From Amphiura filiformis (Eukaryota > Echinodermata > Ophiuroidea > Amphilepidida > Amphiuridae): 64,000 bases of DNA. The stretch covers positions 94,747,782-94,811,781 of the forward strand of contig NC_092628.1 in assembly GCF_039555335.1 (NCBI RefSeq), written 5' to 3'. Positions 33,901 through 48,900 of the stretch are shown here, one piece after another. Each line of letters begins with the position of its first letter. Within the stretch, counting starts at the first letter, position 1. The translations under genes and the position numbers were made by a program. Below the pieces are notes generated by a model. The model made no database searches. It was not told the origin of the DNA and saw only the letters and a program-made list of their open reading frames with translations.

Positions 33901-36900
33901 AAAAATCCCTTATTGGCAAAATTTTGCCTAGTCTCACAGAAAGACCCACTTTGGGCATTTTCACCCAAATGACCACCTTTTTTGGTGTCAAATCCAGGCC
34001 AGGAAATAAGTGAGGGCCAGGGGCCATTTAGCCCCTGGTCTGGTGCTTCTTATTTCCCAGCCTGATTGAGTGAGGTATCAAAATGTACACAACAAATTTT
34101 CCCATCCATTAAATAGTCACTGGTTCATTGAAAATAGCCCCTGGTTGCCTGTAAAACCCTGTGAACCAGCGCTTCTTATTTCCCAGCCTGGTCAAATCTC
34201 TCACCAAAAAACCTCTAATTTCGAACTGGTTTCCGTACATCCCTGTTGCTTCCAAAGCCAAGTGCAGCTCCCCCCAGGTTTGGGTATCAGCCAGCAGCTT
34301 CTAGCATTGGTTTTACTTTCATTTTTTTCCTAAAATATTTGATTTTGTCAAGTTGATTATATCACAAATTCAATCATTGGAATGTAGGGTAACCGGAACA
34401 GGATACATTGTACTAACAAATGATGACTGCAAGCACTATTACAAATCCCAGTATTTTTTGTGTACTTACCGAGCTACCATAGTATGAATACTCTGTGTAT
34501 TCAAACATTATTTTGTTCCTCTTGTCTTCCCACTGCCGTTTCTTCTGACGTCTTTCTATTTGCCTTTCAATAGTAGCCTATGACAATAACAACAAAACAG
34601 GATTCAACAAAAACACCAGCAAAACAAGTTATCAACAATGTATTACAGGGAGTAGACATTTATTGTTCTTTCTATCATGATAAGAAACTATGTGAAGAAC
34701 TAGCGAGTAATTTGTAAACATATGCACAAGTCCCGACTACTGAAAAATGGCATTTCTGATTAAAAGAAACCATGTGAGTTGGCAAAACCAAATTAATTCA
34801 TTCTTATTTAACTTGGGTGAATCTTTCAATGCGCTTGCACTATTCTCCCAAGGTGACAAGTTGCGTAAAAAGGAATCACCCTCCAGACAGGTTTCAGGCA
34901 AGTCTTTTAAGGAGAGCTGTCAATTATTTCCTGCAAGTCTTGGTGAAATGCAAACAAGATGTATATCAGAGGATTTTTTGCTGTTGCCTAATACGAGCTG
35001 ATCATAGTATAGATATGCAACTTCTTACCTCATCAAATCTTCTCCTCTTTCCAGATGGTTCTGTGCTGTCATCACTTTCTATACCAGATTCATCTCCATC
35101 AGACTGAAAAGGCAATTAATTCAATAACTATCTATTGCATTACCATATTTCACTATACCTCCCAATAATAACCCAAAATACTCCAAAGTAAAAAAGAATT
35201 ATTTCTTCTAAAGCATTATTTATCCATTTAACAAAATCAAAATCCGCAATGACATTATATTTGTAAGAATGGAATCATTAATTCTTGGGGTGAAACCAGA
35301 GCTTGTCCTTAAAATTTGGTAAGTGATTATTTTTTGTTCAATTTTGCCTGTACCCATCAGCTTTGATTTTCATTGAAGTATGCTTCTTCCATACATATCT
35401 CATATCTGCAACACTTGAACTCTTAATTGAACACAACTGATAATTTTACAACTGTTTTCTATCATTATCTACAAATGAGGCGGATCTTATCAGATGCCAG
35501 TATATTGCAATCTCTGCGAAAATGGTCAAACCAAATACACATACGATTGGAGACCAGAACAGCATCTGAAGTTGGTTGTATCGCAAAACCTTTTTTTATG
35601 TGTGACTTACTTCTTCATTTCTAAAAACTTCCTCATAAGCTGGAATGTTGTCATCCTCATCTGGTGCCATTAAAAGCCGAATCTGCAATATCAAATCCAA
35701 TCAAGAATATAAATATATAAAAATACTATATATTTAACAACCAGCAACAAACATAATTGTTTTAATCGTTGTTGACATTTCTTAGTCATTAGTACAAATA
35801 TTTGCAAGCTTAGACCCCATTGATGTCATAAGTTAGCTCTAACCCTTACTACTTGGCAAGTTTTTGTATGATTAGCTTCCACCATGTAAAGTTGGTGTGT
35901 GTTACTGCAGATATAAACATTTGGGATACTGTGTATCAAACATTTATGATATGGACAAATGGAAAGGAAGAGACCAAGATGAAAAAGAAAAGAGGAAAGC
36001 TTGATGAACTTAAGGGCTGGGGTATGAACGTTTGGACAGTATTTATTTTGGGACATTAGAGCACATCAGACATATCGAATTGCATTCTAAATACGAAGAA
36101 TGTCATTCTGATATCAAATAATTTAGATTTTTTGAATTTCACAATTTAATACACATTTATGGCAAATCATTAAAAATTGATATTTTTGATATTTAACAGT
36201 ACTTGAAGTAAACTTTATAAATCTGATGATTTATACTTAAAGTGTATGTAGGTGGGATGAAAAGCCGACGATCAATTGAAAATTTTGACCTTTCATTATT
36301 GAAGATTAGGGTGCATCAGAAGCCCCTCATGTCAACCATATTTTTTCTACCTAGTGTCAAACTGTGCCATTTAAATAGAAAATCATCCCTCGAAATTTAA
36401 ATTCAATCAGAGGTCGGAAGGGGTCCACCGTGAGCTTAAAATTCGGACAGAGGCAACCAGTAAAAGTTCGGCGGCAGCTATTGAATTATATATACAGTTA
36501 TACATACATATTAATAGCTGCCTTTAGTGAATGTTTTTATATTACCTCATATCTCAGACAATACTCAATAAAATGCAAATCCATTTGAACTAAGCAAAAA
36601 GGCAGCTATTTTCAGACATATTTGAAGTTATAATAATAGCTGCCATGTGCATGTTTCTCTATTTACAGCCATTTCTGCATGGAAAATGGGTCCATTGTGT
36701 GCTGCGAGCTTAAAGTTTGTGCATTATAGGTGTCTTTTACTAATGACAAAACAATCAGGCAGCTATTTAGTTTTCATTACTTTATACTGAATATCACTGT
36801 GGCTGCCATATGAATAACAATCATGACAATGTAATAAATGTACTACTATGTTGCTTATCAGTCCATATGATATTGGCAAATTAGGTAGCATCATTCAGTT

Positions 36901-39900
36901 TATGCTCTCTCAGATTAGGTGTCTGTTTTCTATCTTGCTCCACCACTTGCAAGACATTTTGATTATGTTCCTCACTCTGGGAGGAGCTAGGAAATCTGCA
37001 CTGAGTTTCACGCCACGTTCTACTGCATCATTTACCACACTGACGGCTCTAACATTGCTAAGCAATTGCAGATAAACTGAGGACTCGGGCCAAGTGTCAA
37101 CATTGTCTGCTAGGAATTTGTTATTGATCTGCAGGATGTTCATAGTGAACATTGCCTGCAAATCAGCTTGGACGACTGTTGACTAAGTGATATTCTCAGG
37201 GTCAGGGAACTTTGGCTTTCCAAAGCCTGCGCTAAGTGAATACATGGCTTTAGTGCTGCTGCATCAGGTTTAAGATGAAGTAGCCTTCTCGCTAAAGCTT
37301 GTCTCTATTGTACTGGTATCTTTCCACTGAAGACAGCAAGTGGTGCCATCTCTTCGGTGAGATACATGTACCACAGATGTCTGTTCAGGGCTTTGTGGGT
37401 TTGCGAGCACTTGTTGCAACACCGTAATTGATATCGGCATACTGCAGGAGGTGCTTGTACAACTGAAGATCGTTCCATGGCGGGTCAGAAGCAACACTGC
37501 ATGTTATCCAGCAGGAACTTTAGATTATTGTTGCAAATACAACAAATTCACATATCTTTAGTAGCTGGTGCTTTGTTGTCACAGTGCCTTGCGGAAGCTG
37601 TTCAATGTGATTCTGCATTAGAGAGATTTTACTATACAACAGTTTGGACATACATGACTGCTTGAAAGTAATTGATTGGCCCGAGTCCGTAGCTTTACTG
37701 CTATTGCTTAGCAATGTTAGAGCCGTCAATGTGGTAAATGATGCAGCAGTAAAGTGTTGTGAAACTCATACAGATATCCTAGCTACTGCCTAGAGTGAGG
37801 AACATAATCAAATGTCTTGCAAGTGGTGGAGCAAGACAGAAAACAGACACCTAATCTGAGAGCATTATCATATGGACTGATAAATATTAAGCAATTTATT
37901 ACATTGTACATTGTTATTCATATGGCAGCCATAGTGATGTGCAGTATAAAGTAATGAAAACTAAATAGCTGCCTGATTGATTTATCATTTAGTTAAAGGC
38001 ACCTATCATACACAAACTTTAAGCTTGTAGCGTGTGATGGATCCATTTTCCATGCAGAAACAGCTGTAAATAGAGAAACATGCACATGGCAGCTATTATT
38101 ATGACCTCAAATATGTCTGAAAATAGCTGCCTTTTTGCTTAGTTCAAATGGATTTGCATTTTATTGAGTATTGTCTGAGATAATATGAGGTACTATAAAA
38201 ACATTCACTAAAGGCAGCTATTAATATGTATGTATAACTGTATATATAATTCAATAGCTGCCGCCGAACTTTTACTGGTTGCCTCTGTCCTAACTTTAAG
38301 CTCATGGTGGACCCCTTCCCACCTCCGATTGAATTTAAATTTGGAGGATGATTTTCTATTTAAATGGGACAGTTTGACACTAGGTAGAAAAAATATGGTT
38401 GACATGAGGGGCTTTTGATGCACCTATTGAAGATATGGATTTTTTTCCCAAAACACCAAAAAAAAAAAAGGGTCTTTTGGGAAAAAATCCATATCTTCAA
38501 TATGAAAGGTCAAAATTTTCAATTGACCGTCGGCTTTTCCTCCCTGCTACATACACTTTAAGAATATATCATTAGATTTATATAATTTACTTCGAGGACT
38601 GTTATATATCACAAATTTGAAAAATATCAATTTTTTATAATTTGTCATAAAATTTGTATTATATTGTGATTTTCAAAAATGAAAATTATTTGATATCAGA
38701 AAGACATGCTTCAGATTCAGAATGCAATTCGATAGGTCCGAGGTGCTCTCATGTCCCACAAAAAATACTGTCGAAACACAATAAACGCTCATTTTAGATC
38801 CCTTAAGGACAGACAGCCATGTAGAATTTGAGCAGAAGATAGAAAAACAATGCAGAAGTTTGGAGCCACCTGTAATTAAGGTCTACCCCTAAGCAAGCAA
38901 GCAATAATAGAAGTGCACCTACCTGTGTATCATTATAGATGTTAAACAAGTCAATAGGCCTATGACTGTCACAGATGAAGAACTGTACGTGTTCCTCTGG
39001 TTGCAATACCTCTAGTATATCCATATTGGCACCACAGTTTATCATCACTACATATTTTAACTAAACAAGATATTGGAACAAAGAACAAATCAAGTGTTAA
39101 AAATTGGGCTGGGCATCAACTTTCATCAGCTGCCATTTATTTATAAATACCATTTCTTTATATATATTGAGTTTTACTACAGGTCTGTATTCCAGTTGAA
39201 ATCCATACACCCCCTGTGGAAGAGCATTGACCTTAACCTTCCACACAGGGGGTGTGATTGGGTGACAATATTTGAAATCTACACACCCTGCATGGGAAAT
39301 TAAGGTCACATCTTGGATTTCAAATGGAATAGCCTCCTATATTTTTGCTATTAAAATCCATCATGGAGAAATGGTTTTGGTCTTATTTTGAAGATAAATT
39401 ATTAATTTAATGAAATAATAACAAATACAAATGTATTAATTTAAATTAATTACAACAGCTCAATGAAGTTAATTAGTCAGGGGTGGAGCAGGAAGTGGAG
39501 GAGCTCTGTGTAATTCCAATAGGAAGTTGGTGTTCATTAATAAAATTTATGTACATGATCATAAATAACCAGGGGCTACTTTGGATGAAGTATGTAGCTT
39601 ATTGCGAACTTAAGCTTGTTTTGTAATATGCATTGCTCTGCACAAGAATCAAACATACAAACAGGCAAGATTAAATTGTAAAAGAAATGAAGTTTGCCAC
39701 TTGCACACTTGTGTTTTTCATAGAAGATGGAAGCATTCCTCACCTGTTCCGAGTGTTCTAAATATGCTCTCTCCAGATCTTGCCTGCCTGACACAGGGAC
39801 CACAGTGTACTGTACATGGTCACACTGAAATAAGGCTTGTAAAATTTTACATGCGCAGATTGCATCCACATCGTATGATACCAGAACCAGAACACGCTAC

Positions 39901-42900
39901 AAATAAAGAAAACATCATGATCAGATTATACATAACCACCTTTGTTTTTTTGAGGATCTGATTGGTGGCCAATGGTCTGATGCTGTGAATACGATCGGTC
40001 TGTGACCATTTCGAGGATTTTCAAATCAATCCTAAAATCCTTTGTGACATTGCTGCTGCTGCTGAATAGCAGAATTCCTCTATCTTTAATGCGTAGCAAA
40101 ATTTGCTTTCATTACTTTTCTCTTGGTACATTCATATACTTCAGTGTGTAAGTCTACATGTATGGCATAAAAATGCTACTCAACTCCAAAATTGTGTTGC
40201 AAATTGATAACATTGTGTAGCAGTTTGCTACGCGATACCAACTATTTCCAACGCTGGGCACAAGTCATTTTGAAAATTTTGATCTGAATTCCGAATTTGC
40301 TCATTGATAGCTTCGCATTTGAGGCTAGAGTACCAAGCTATCAAAATCTAGTAGAAAATGATGAAGCATGCCAGTTTCATTTAAGCATTTGCCCATGAAG
40401 CACTACTCACCAACCTTTGATGGGTCAGTCCATGTCAAATCAACCAGGGGTCCCCAGGTGACCCTCTCAGATTTTGATGAACTTCCATCAGAATAATCTT
40501 TTGTGGCCACAATGAACCCATACAAAAATTTGGCCTCATAGGCCATGTTGTTTTTGAGACATGGCCCATTGAAGTTTGGCCCGGACCCCCCATCCCCCTT
40601 TTGGCACTGGCGAGTGTCATTGGTGATATTTACCAACTTTAGTGGCTCATAACTTCATTTTCTGGTCAGATATGGAGCTGCAAATTTGCATTCTAGTTTT
40701 ACATTTTATCATATATATATTCAGAATCTGGCTCTAAATTTCAGATATCTGCTTTGCTTTTTATTCAACCGCAAGTGTGATTTTGTCATTTTGGGGGTCC
40801 CCTGGTGCCAAAAATATGTGATCATATGACTCAAATGTCACAGATACATTGTCTACATATCTGAGCTCACAAGCAAATTTGAGCAAATCAAACCATTAAT
40901 GGAGGAATTGGTGGCATCCAAAGTTGGGTTCGGGTGAAAATTTGCCAGAGACCCCCTCTTTCTGACCAATGGTTGACCTTGTGGAAAGTTAAAACCTGAA
41001 TTGCCGGGAAGGGGGGGGGGGTCTCTGGCAAATTTTCACCCGAACCCAACTTCGGATACCGCCTATTCCTCCATCAATGGTTTGATTAGCTCAAACTTAA
41101 TTAATAGAGTACTATTAATAAGCTTTAAAATAATCTTATTAAAAAGACTTCATTCATTGCTGTATAGAAAACCATGATAAACTGATGAGTGCTTGTTTCT
41201 CCCATAGATTTTACATGTTGCCGTATCCCAATTTTGCACCATCCTGCGTCTTTGTTTACTTCATTACTTACAATTTTTTTATTTAAAATCTCGACCCTGG
41301 TCGAAAATGAGTTTTACATGTTTCTTAAGAGGACATTTCAGAAACTGAAAACCCCATGTTGATACGACTTTTCTTTGCAAAGTTACATCAATTTATCAAT
41401 CGCAGAAAACAATATATTAAAACAAAAGAATTTAAACACTTTCTTTGCCAATATCTCAAAATCAATATTGGTCGTGCGTCATGAATTGGGGTATAGGAAA
41501 AGGTGGTGGTGTTACATTTTTTTTTTTAAATTCAGGACGTTTTGGCCTAGATCTCAAGAATGTAGAGGGCTACTGAACTAGAAATGGTCTCATTTTGTTG
41601 CTAATTTACCTACCTAAAACTGTGGAAAGTAAAAACTTCACACTGTATTTACTTTTTGAGATATTGCAATTCAAACAATGCAAAGTCATGGGTGGTGGTG
41701 CCTACGGTTGAGGTGTGTGTTAAAGTATAGGGAATATTGATTTTCAGTGCCTCTCAAATTTATTTTTTACTGTAACTTCATAACCCAGCAAGGTATTAGG
41801 ATGGATTATGTACCATTGTTTTGGTATTACTCCAAGCTAGTTTAATATGTTGTTAATGTGCTGCATTCTGTGTCATGAGTTCTAGGCTTTTCCTATACGT
41901 TACTGTACTAACTTGCATTTGTTCTCCGAATTTCCGAAATGTTCTGAATGTCATATTTCTTAAAGAAGTTACCCTACTTTTGTAAAAGTTAACATTTTTT
42001 AGAAGGAAATTTGATGAGGAATTCAAATATGCCATTGGTTTTTGTGTAGGACATGAAGGAAAAATGTTTTGAATGATAATGTCATAAAAAATAAAAATCA
42101 TAAAAATTTATGTACAACTTTTGAACACCCTGTATCTCAGTTAGGCTACATAAATCATCATTACACGTTCACTTTTTTTGAGAGCCTACAATGTTATTAG
42201 CACATCTAAAAAGGTTTTAGCAGAACAGGTGTTTATGTTAGTGAGTAAGAAAGGAACAAATATTTTTACTTAAAAGTTGAGCAATTGTCTTCCTTACACT
42301 TTCACTTTCAGCTTTATGATGATCAGGGTTCCCGTTAAGGATTTTAAAATGTGCGTCATGTGTGACGCAAGTTTGCTGACAAGGTTGAAAAACTTGCGTC
42401 CAGACAGATTTTTGTGCGTCCATCTGAAATTCACGATACCGGGAAACGCCGCGGAATTCCATGATCAGAACGGCAGCCCCTTGTTGCTAATGTAATAATC
42501 CTTCATATAAGAAGTACCTGGATAAGATAGGTCGTACATAGTTCAGATTCGGAAGAAAATGATGTGTCGACATTTTAATACTCTTAGCTAAGTCCACGTG
42601 TTTTCAGTGCTACTGCCCTCTCCTTTGGAGAATATGCCATTATACACAGACAGTAGAGTGAGAGTTGTGTGTAGCTATTCAACAGAGAATGAGCTAAGAC
42701 CATCACTGGGAAGTGAGTTGGTAATTAAAGCTGATAGTTAACTATGTAGAAGTTAACAGGTTTCGATATGGCATGATTCTATAGGCAGGAGAAGTACACT
42801 GAGAACTCGTCTTATTAAACATTAAGGCTCGGGCCAGGATGATTTGCACATCGATCCTGAATGCCCATCGTTAATAAAAGAGAGGTATCTCGACAGTAAT

Positions 42901-45900
42901 AACAAAATGTTGTCTTAACGTCTTTCGATCAAGTCACACGTTTGTCTATCCAGATCAAGATAACCGAACCTAGATGGATTGTAGGCCCATTCGCGTATCT
43001 CTTAAAATAATGAACGTACTTCCATTTCCTACAGGATAAGTGGACGAATACGAATCCCTACAGACTGGTGGCCAATATGGGGCTTATTTTGATTTTGGAG
43101 CAGAAGTGTGTATAAAAGTGAGGAATGGAGCAGAAGAAAAAACCAACGCGCAGGGGTGAGTGAATGTATGAAATAATGACAATTAGCAATGAGTATTAGT
43201 GGCAAAATTTTTTTCAAAGTGGCATATAAAAAAAAAATATTTCATTTGCAGTTTGGTTGAAGTTGATAGTGTAATGATTATTCCATGATTTTTAAGGTCA
43301 TTAATAATGCTCAATGTTTTAATTCCGTGTCCTTGGCCACTTCCGTACCAAGGTCAGTTTATTTGGCCAAAATTACAATATAGAACCTCTCGGAACAATG
43401 TTGTTTATTGTCGAGTAGATACTCAAGTTCTTTTTACAGTGGTGGATCATACCCATTGTGCATATATATTAGGGTTTTTAGGTGGCAGATGTCAACTAGT
43501 CTCATATACTTGTAGTGAAATTCCACTAACAATTCCTGCTGTTTCTAGGCACCAATTGTGTCTCACATATACTACGTCAATAGATATACGCTCCATACCC
43601 GGGTTCGAGCCGCCAGAAATTCCAGTTGGTTTGGGTGACGTGGCTCACTCCATCCCTGCCGCTAGTTCCTATCCACGAGGCTCTGTTGGATCGAACCAGC
43701 CATCTTCCACCACTGACTAAAAACATGTCTATGCTTTCAGAAATGTCAGTGCAAGAAACGTGGCAATATTTGGACTATGTGTTTTAAACGTTAGTGGACT
43801 TTCAAACAGCTACAAAATAAGTGACTAAAATCTTATGCCACCTTTTCTCCAAACATTTGTTATATCTTGTGAAAATGAATTGTCGTTTGGCGCGATCATT
43901 CCTACTAACTCACAATTTCTTTAACTTCACTCAAGGTATATAGCTCTCAGCGGTTATAAGTGTTTTTAAGGAAAATCTCTTTTAGTACTGTGAATCAAAT
44001 GTTACACATACTCTGGAATCTCATGAGTCACTGTGTTTAGTTATTTGTGATATGCGACAATACTGTTTCCACAAAGGTGGTAAAGTTAGAAACTTTTATT
44101 ATATTTCATTAACAAGAAATGATAATGATGTTTAAGAGATAGACACTTCCACATTATGTATATCGCCTGATTCAGGTGTGGTAGCCTTTTTATATTATAA
44201 TTAGTTAATTTGACATCTATTGACATCACATTACAATCTATGCGCGTTCAAAAATTGTACACGCTCGGCATCTAACAGGTTTTACTGTAGCGTTAATTAA
44301 ATTTTGAGGTGAAAATTTTATTCCCTTACAAAACAAATTGTACACGCCGCATCATTTGTTTTGCCTAGTAGCGATTAATTAAGTGACATAGAGATTGTTC
44401 ATTAATATGTAGATTTCGTCCTCGCTCATGGTCCAAAAGACAGTCCCATCTTTACATTGTATAGCGGTTGATTTCATTCATGCTTCTGATTAATCACATG
44501 TGATAAATGTCAATAGATGTCTACTTTTGTCTTCTATTGTAACCAAGTATAGCTCACGGCGTTTTAATTTTTTGCCATTCTCAATACTAACACCGTATGG
44601 TTTGAAAAGACCCAACACGGCAACGCCAACGTGGGTGCCATCAGCTGTTTTTGATTCTTACTATATTATATGATTTGGTCATTTGGGGTTCTTATTATAA
44701 CCAATATTACTAGTATGTTCGTCATACATGCTATGCGTGTAGAGTATTTGCACCCAGTTTAAAGGATAATTGACATTTATTGTTGTCTAGTACTTTATAT
44801 GTGAATAGGCATTCGCCGTTTAAGGCATATCCTTTATACATCTTTCTTAACTATGGCGAACAATTGGCAATTTCATTTTCAATTGCCAGATAGGTTTCAA
44901 GGAACTCCTGGCGAAGTTATCGATCCGTGGTTTGATCGTTTAGAACATGCATTGAGAGCTGTAAATCAAGATATAACCGATCAAGAATTAGCAGATCGTA
45001 TGTGTGCAGTAATCCCACATAGATTATCGGGTGCAGCTTATCGAGTTTATACAAGTTTATCTCAAGACACACACGATGATTATGAATCACTTAGAACGGA
45101 ATTGTCCAGAGTGTTCAATAATGATGCTTTCCTATCAGCTTTTAGGGAGTCATTGACAGCGCGATCTAGGGCCCCGAACGAAAACATTGAGGTCTATGTT
45201 GCAGAGTTACGTAATTTAACTAGACAAAGTTTTCCAACTTTTACAGAGGCTCAACTACGCGCTGAAGTATTACGCCGCTTAATTGCGGGTTTAGATCCTA
45301 TTACAAGGGGTCGCGTACACGCAATTAGGCGCGAGATACTATCCGAAGGGTAGTCAATGTCGTCGGGAATATAGAAAAGGCTCACATTGATTACCAACGC
45401 GCGGTTATCTTTTGCCATACGGCCCATATTTGCCTTCAGCACAGAGCTTAGCTACGCCTCGGCTCAAGTGGCGAAAATTGATAGTATAACACCCCTTCAA
45501 TTTCAAAATCTAATCCAATCATGCAAGATATATTACAAGAGTTAAAGAAACTTAATGTGAATTCAACAAAAGTCAGGCTGATACAGTCGACGGCCAGATT
45601 CTGCACAGCGCAAACCACGACAACGCCCAGGTTTGTGCTATCAGTGCAGAAGACGGGCCACCTGGCGAGAGATTGTCCCCAATTTTAAAACATTGTGGTG
45701 ATTAATTAATATTCCAGCATACAATTTGATACAAAACTAGGCATTATGTGGAAGGAATGAGGAACAGCCAAAGTAATCATAGTCATAAAAAAGGCTGTGT
45801 GTCCCTCCCTCATGAGATAAGAGCAGAAGTGTGTCCCTCTTGTTTGTCAGTCACCTCATGTGGTTTCATTTATAACTAAGTATTACTTTGTTGTGCAGTA

Positions 45901-48900
45901 TATTCCTTTTAACATCTGCCTTTTTGCGTGACCAGTTTGTTAGCGTGGCATATTCAGTTTAATTCTGACACCATCTTATGGGTGCTTTTTTTTTTTTTTT
46001 TGTCATGTTCCTCCAAGTTTCAAAACCCTACTCATAACTATTTATCATATCGCTTACCTAACTACATTGTCTTTGTTGGTCGCATCTTTTGTGTCATATA
46101 GGCCTACACAGTCACTGTTCCTTTTAAAATCATAATCGGCCACCAATATGTGCGATTTTTAATTGTTGTAATACGCATAATTCATTCTTTCCAATCGAAT
46201 TACAAATTGCTAAACAAAACACATCGTTAGCAGGTTATAATGTATACCACATGTCACTGGATAAAACACCAGTACATGCCCCCCCCCACCCCCTCTTCTT
46301 CTTTCATAAAACAATTTGCTGTGACATTTCCAAATGTTCATCCAACATTTTGTTTTATAAATTGTTACGAAAGGTACCATACATCAGTAGAGCACATAAA
46401 TAATGAAAGGTTCTTATCAATGCTCTGTATAATGCTGTTAACAATGCAGCTAATATTCTTATACTTACTGTCTATTGTATAGATAGACAAATTTTGTGTT
46501 TTCTCGACACTATTATGTCTTAAAAGGTGATTACTTTCTCCTAAAACCCTACTGTCAACATGTTTCAAAATCCATAGTTCTACATTACTGTATTGTATCC
46601 CGTTAAACTTAGGATATAACCTAGGAAGGTTGAAAATTTCAAATGGGGAAATTCTTAGCTATATGGCCTCTTTGCCGACAATGGTAACACAAATAGTTTA
46701 TTGTCAGATAATATTTGGGAATTCAAGACTGATACAAATGAGAACATGTCTAAGAGGTAACTAATCTGTTTCCTAGTACAGAAAGAATTTCTTTCATATT
46801 AATTGATATACAAAAATGTTGAGTGCTAAGTACCTTATGGTATTTAACAATGTCTCTAATTCACAGGTTCCTCCATTAGTGACCTACATTTAGTTTCTGT
46901 TCTCTAATAGTCATCAGGTTTCCCACAAATCATCTGACATTTCTCCTAAAAGGTCTGTGCAATTTGCCAGAACTCTCAATTTTCAATGTCACCTGTTTGA
47001 CTGGACATTTATCATTGAAATGCTAACACAGCATCTTTGTTCCCAAATTTCACCCACGCCAACAGCAAATATTCACCTTAAGAACTTTTAACCAATCACT
47101 CTCTCTCTCTCTACCTTGGAGAAAAACTCCCAGGTACTTTTAGCAACGTCACAAGTTGTGACACAATATCCAGGGCTCATTTTTACTCACTAATGGAATT
47201 GTACATGTGACCCTTGTGGTCAACAAAAATACTTTACCCAGGCCTGTCACCATTCTCACATTGCCTGTTCTAACTTTTTCATTACACAAAGTTTAATAGG
47301 GTAATCCATCAAAACGACAGTCTGAGATCCGGTCTGATGTGTTCTACATAGTAACCTAAATCACCATAACCTGATTATAACTTTGTCATTTCTTATCTTT
47401 GACCTTTACTGTTGGCAAATTTTAGTTCCCAATATGTGTACAATTCCCAGATGTTGTTTACTGCCAAAAAATGGCTTTGATTGATATAGTTCTTGAATTG
47501 TATACATAGAGTTACCCTAAACATCAATACATGTTTTAACATGAATTGGTTCAGTACTACAACATACTTATTCTTTGTAACCATATATAGTTATAAAAAG
47601 TACATTAAGTTGTAGTAAGTTAAGTTTTTTTTCTCTCATTATTGCCACAAAAGAAAATTGTCGAGTGCCACACTCTATATTCAAATATACTCATTGCTAG
47701 AGTCATTCATTTCATACGTTCACTCCAAGCACAATGTCAATAAAAATGTGCACCCTAAATGTATATGTATGTTGGTACTTATCATTTCTCTTTCCTCAGC
47801 GAGTCTACAGGACAACATGAAAGTCCTAAATTATTATCGGCTACAACGTTATACAGCTGTGTGACAATTTCCACAAGATAAACTGTGCCTTCAATAAACA
47901 ATCTTTTCTTATCTTCTACAAGATTGTCAACAAGACATTCCAGAAACAATGACGACATAGGATAGTTTTTCACATTCCCATGTGACTATGTAAGAAGTCG
48001 CTGAAGATGGAACTATGTGTTCATTGTGTAACGGCAATGGTTATTGTCACTCTTTCTTTGTGGTACCATCGGTGTGCTATGTGCTACATACATTATAGTA
48101 AAGAAACAATTTTATGTTCAGAGAGGTAATAATTTGTCCATTACCTATCTCAAATGCAACACAGCGGAATCTGTGTCTTCTTCTCTTCCATCATGCCTAC
48201 CTTCTACGTCAGTTTACAAAAGGAAAACTGTGTACAACACCCAGAACATTAAACAAACTATTTTTAATTGTTGGGTGTATATGTATCCTTGGCTGTTGGT
48301 GCCCTTGCTCACAACTTGTTTTGGTGGCATCTTGAACTCTTCGGTCACAAACATTTATTGCCTTATAAGGACAGAAATTGCCTTAATAGTCAACTGTGAT
48401 CCGCGATGCATTTCTACAATATCAATACAAGCAAAGCTGTGTACGTAAAATGTTTCTTCTTGTCGCGACTTACAGGACTCATGAAAGAGGTCACTGCAGT
48501 CAGTCAAACATTATATGAATTGAAATTTCTTCAGTTGGTTTCACGCAAGGACACCGTGTTTATTTATAGTGCTGCAACAGTTCAGCGAACTTTCATAATG
48601 TAAACATTGGTTGATAACATTCCTTCGCGTACCCTACACTTGAATTGACCTTTGCAGTCGTGTGCCAGCCACACGTCAGAGATTCTTCAGTAGCAGTCAA
48701 CCATCATGCAGAAATTGAACTATTTGTTTTTCACATGGTCATACTGTGTTTTCTTTCAGGTGACACACTCAGTGAGTCGAATCTAATTATGTAAAGACAA
48801 CTGCCAGGTACACCAAATTAATTGATTTTCTTTCCTCTTTTAAATTGGAGGACCAATTTCCTCAGGCCGTGAAGTGATGTAATAATCCTTCATATAAGAA

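Noticed and set aside
43307-43720. 137-codon open frame after the 5' LTR
   Set aside because: No recognised domain, and it lies in the leader region of the LTR element. I cannot support it as a gene.
48044-48448. 134-codon open frame with hydrophobic segments near the 3' LTR, possibly envelope-like
   Set aside because: No envelope motif or cleavage pattern is seen, and the length is within what AT-rich DNA gives by chance.
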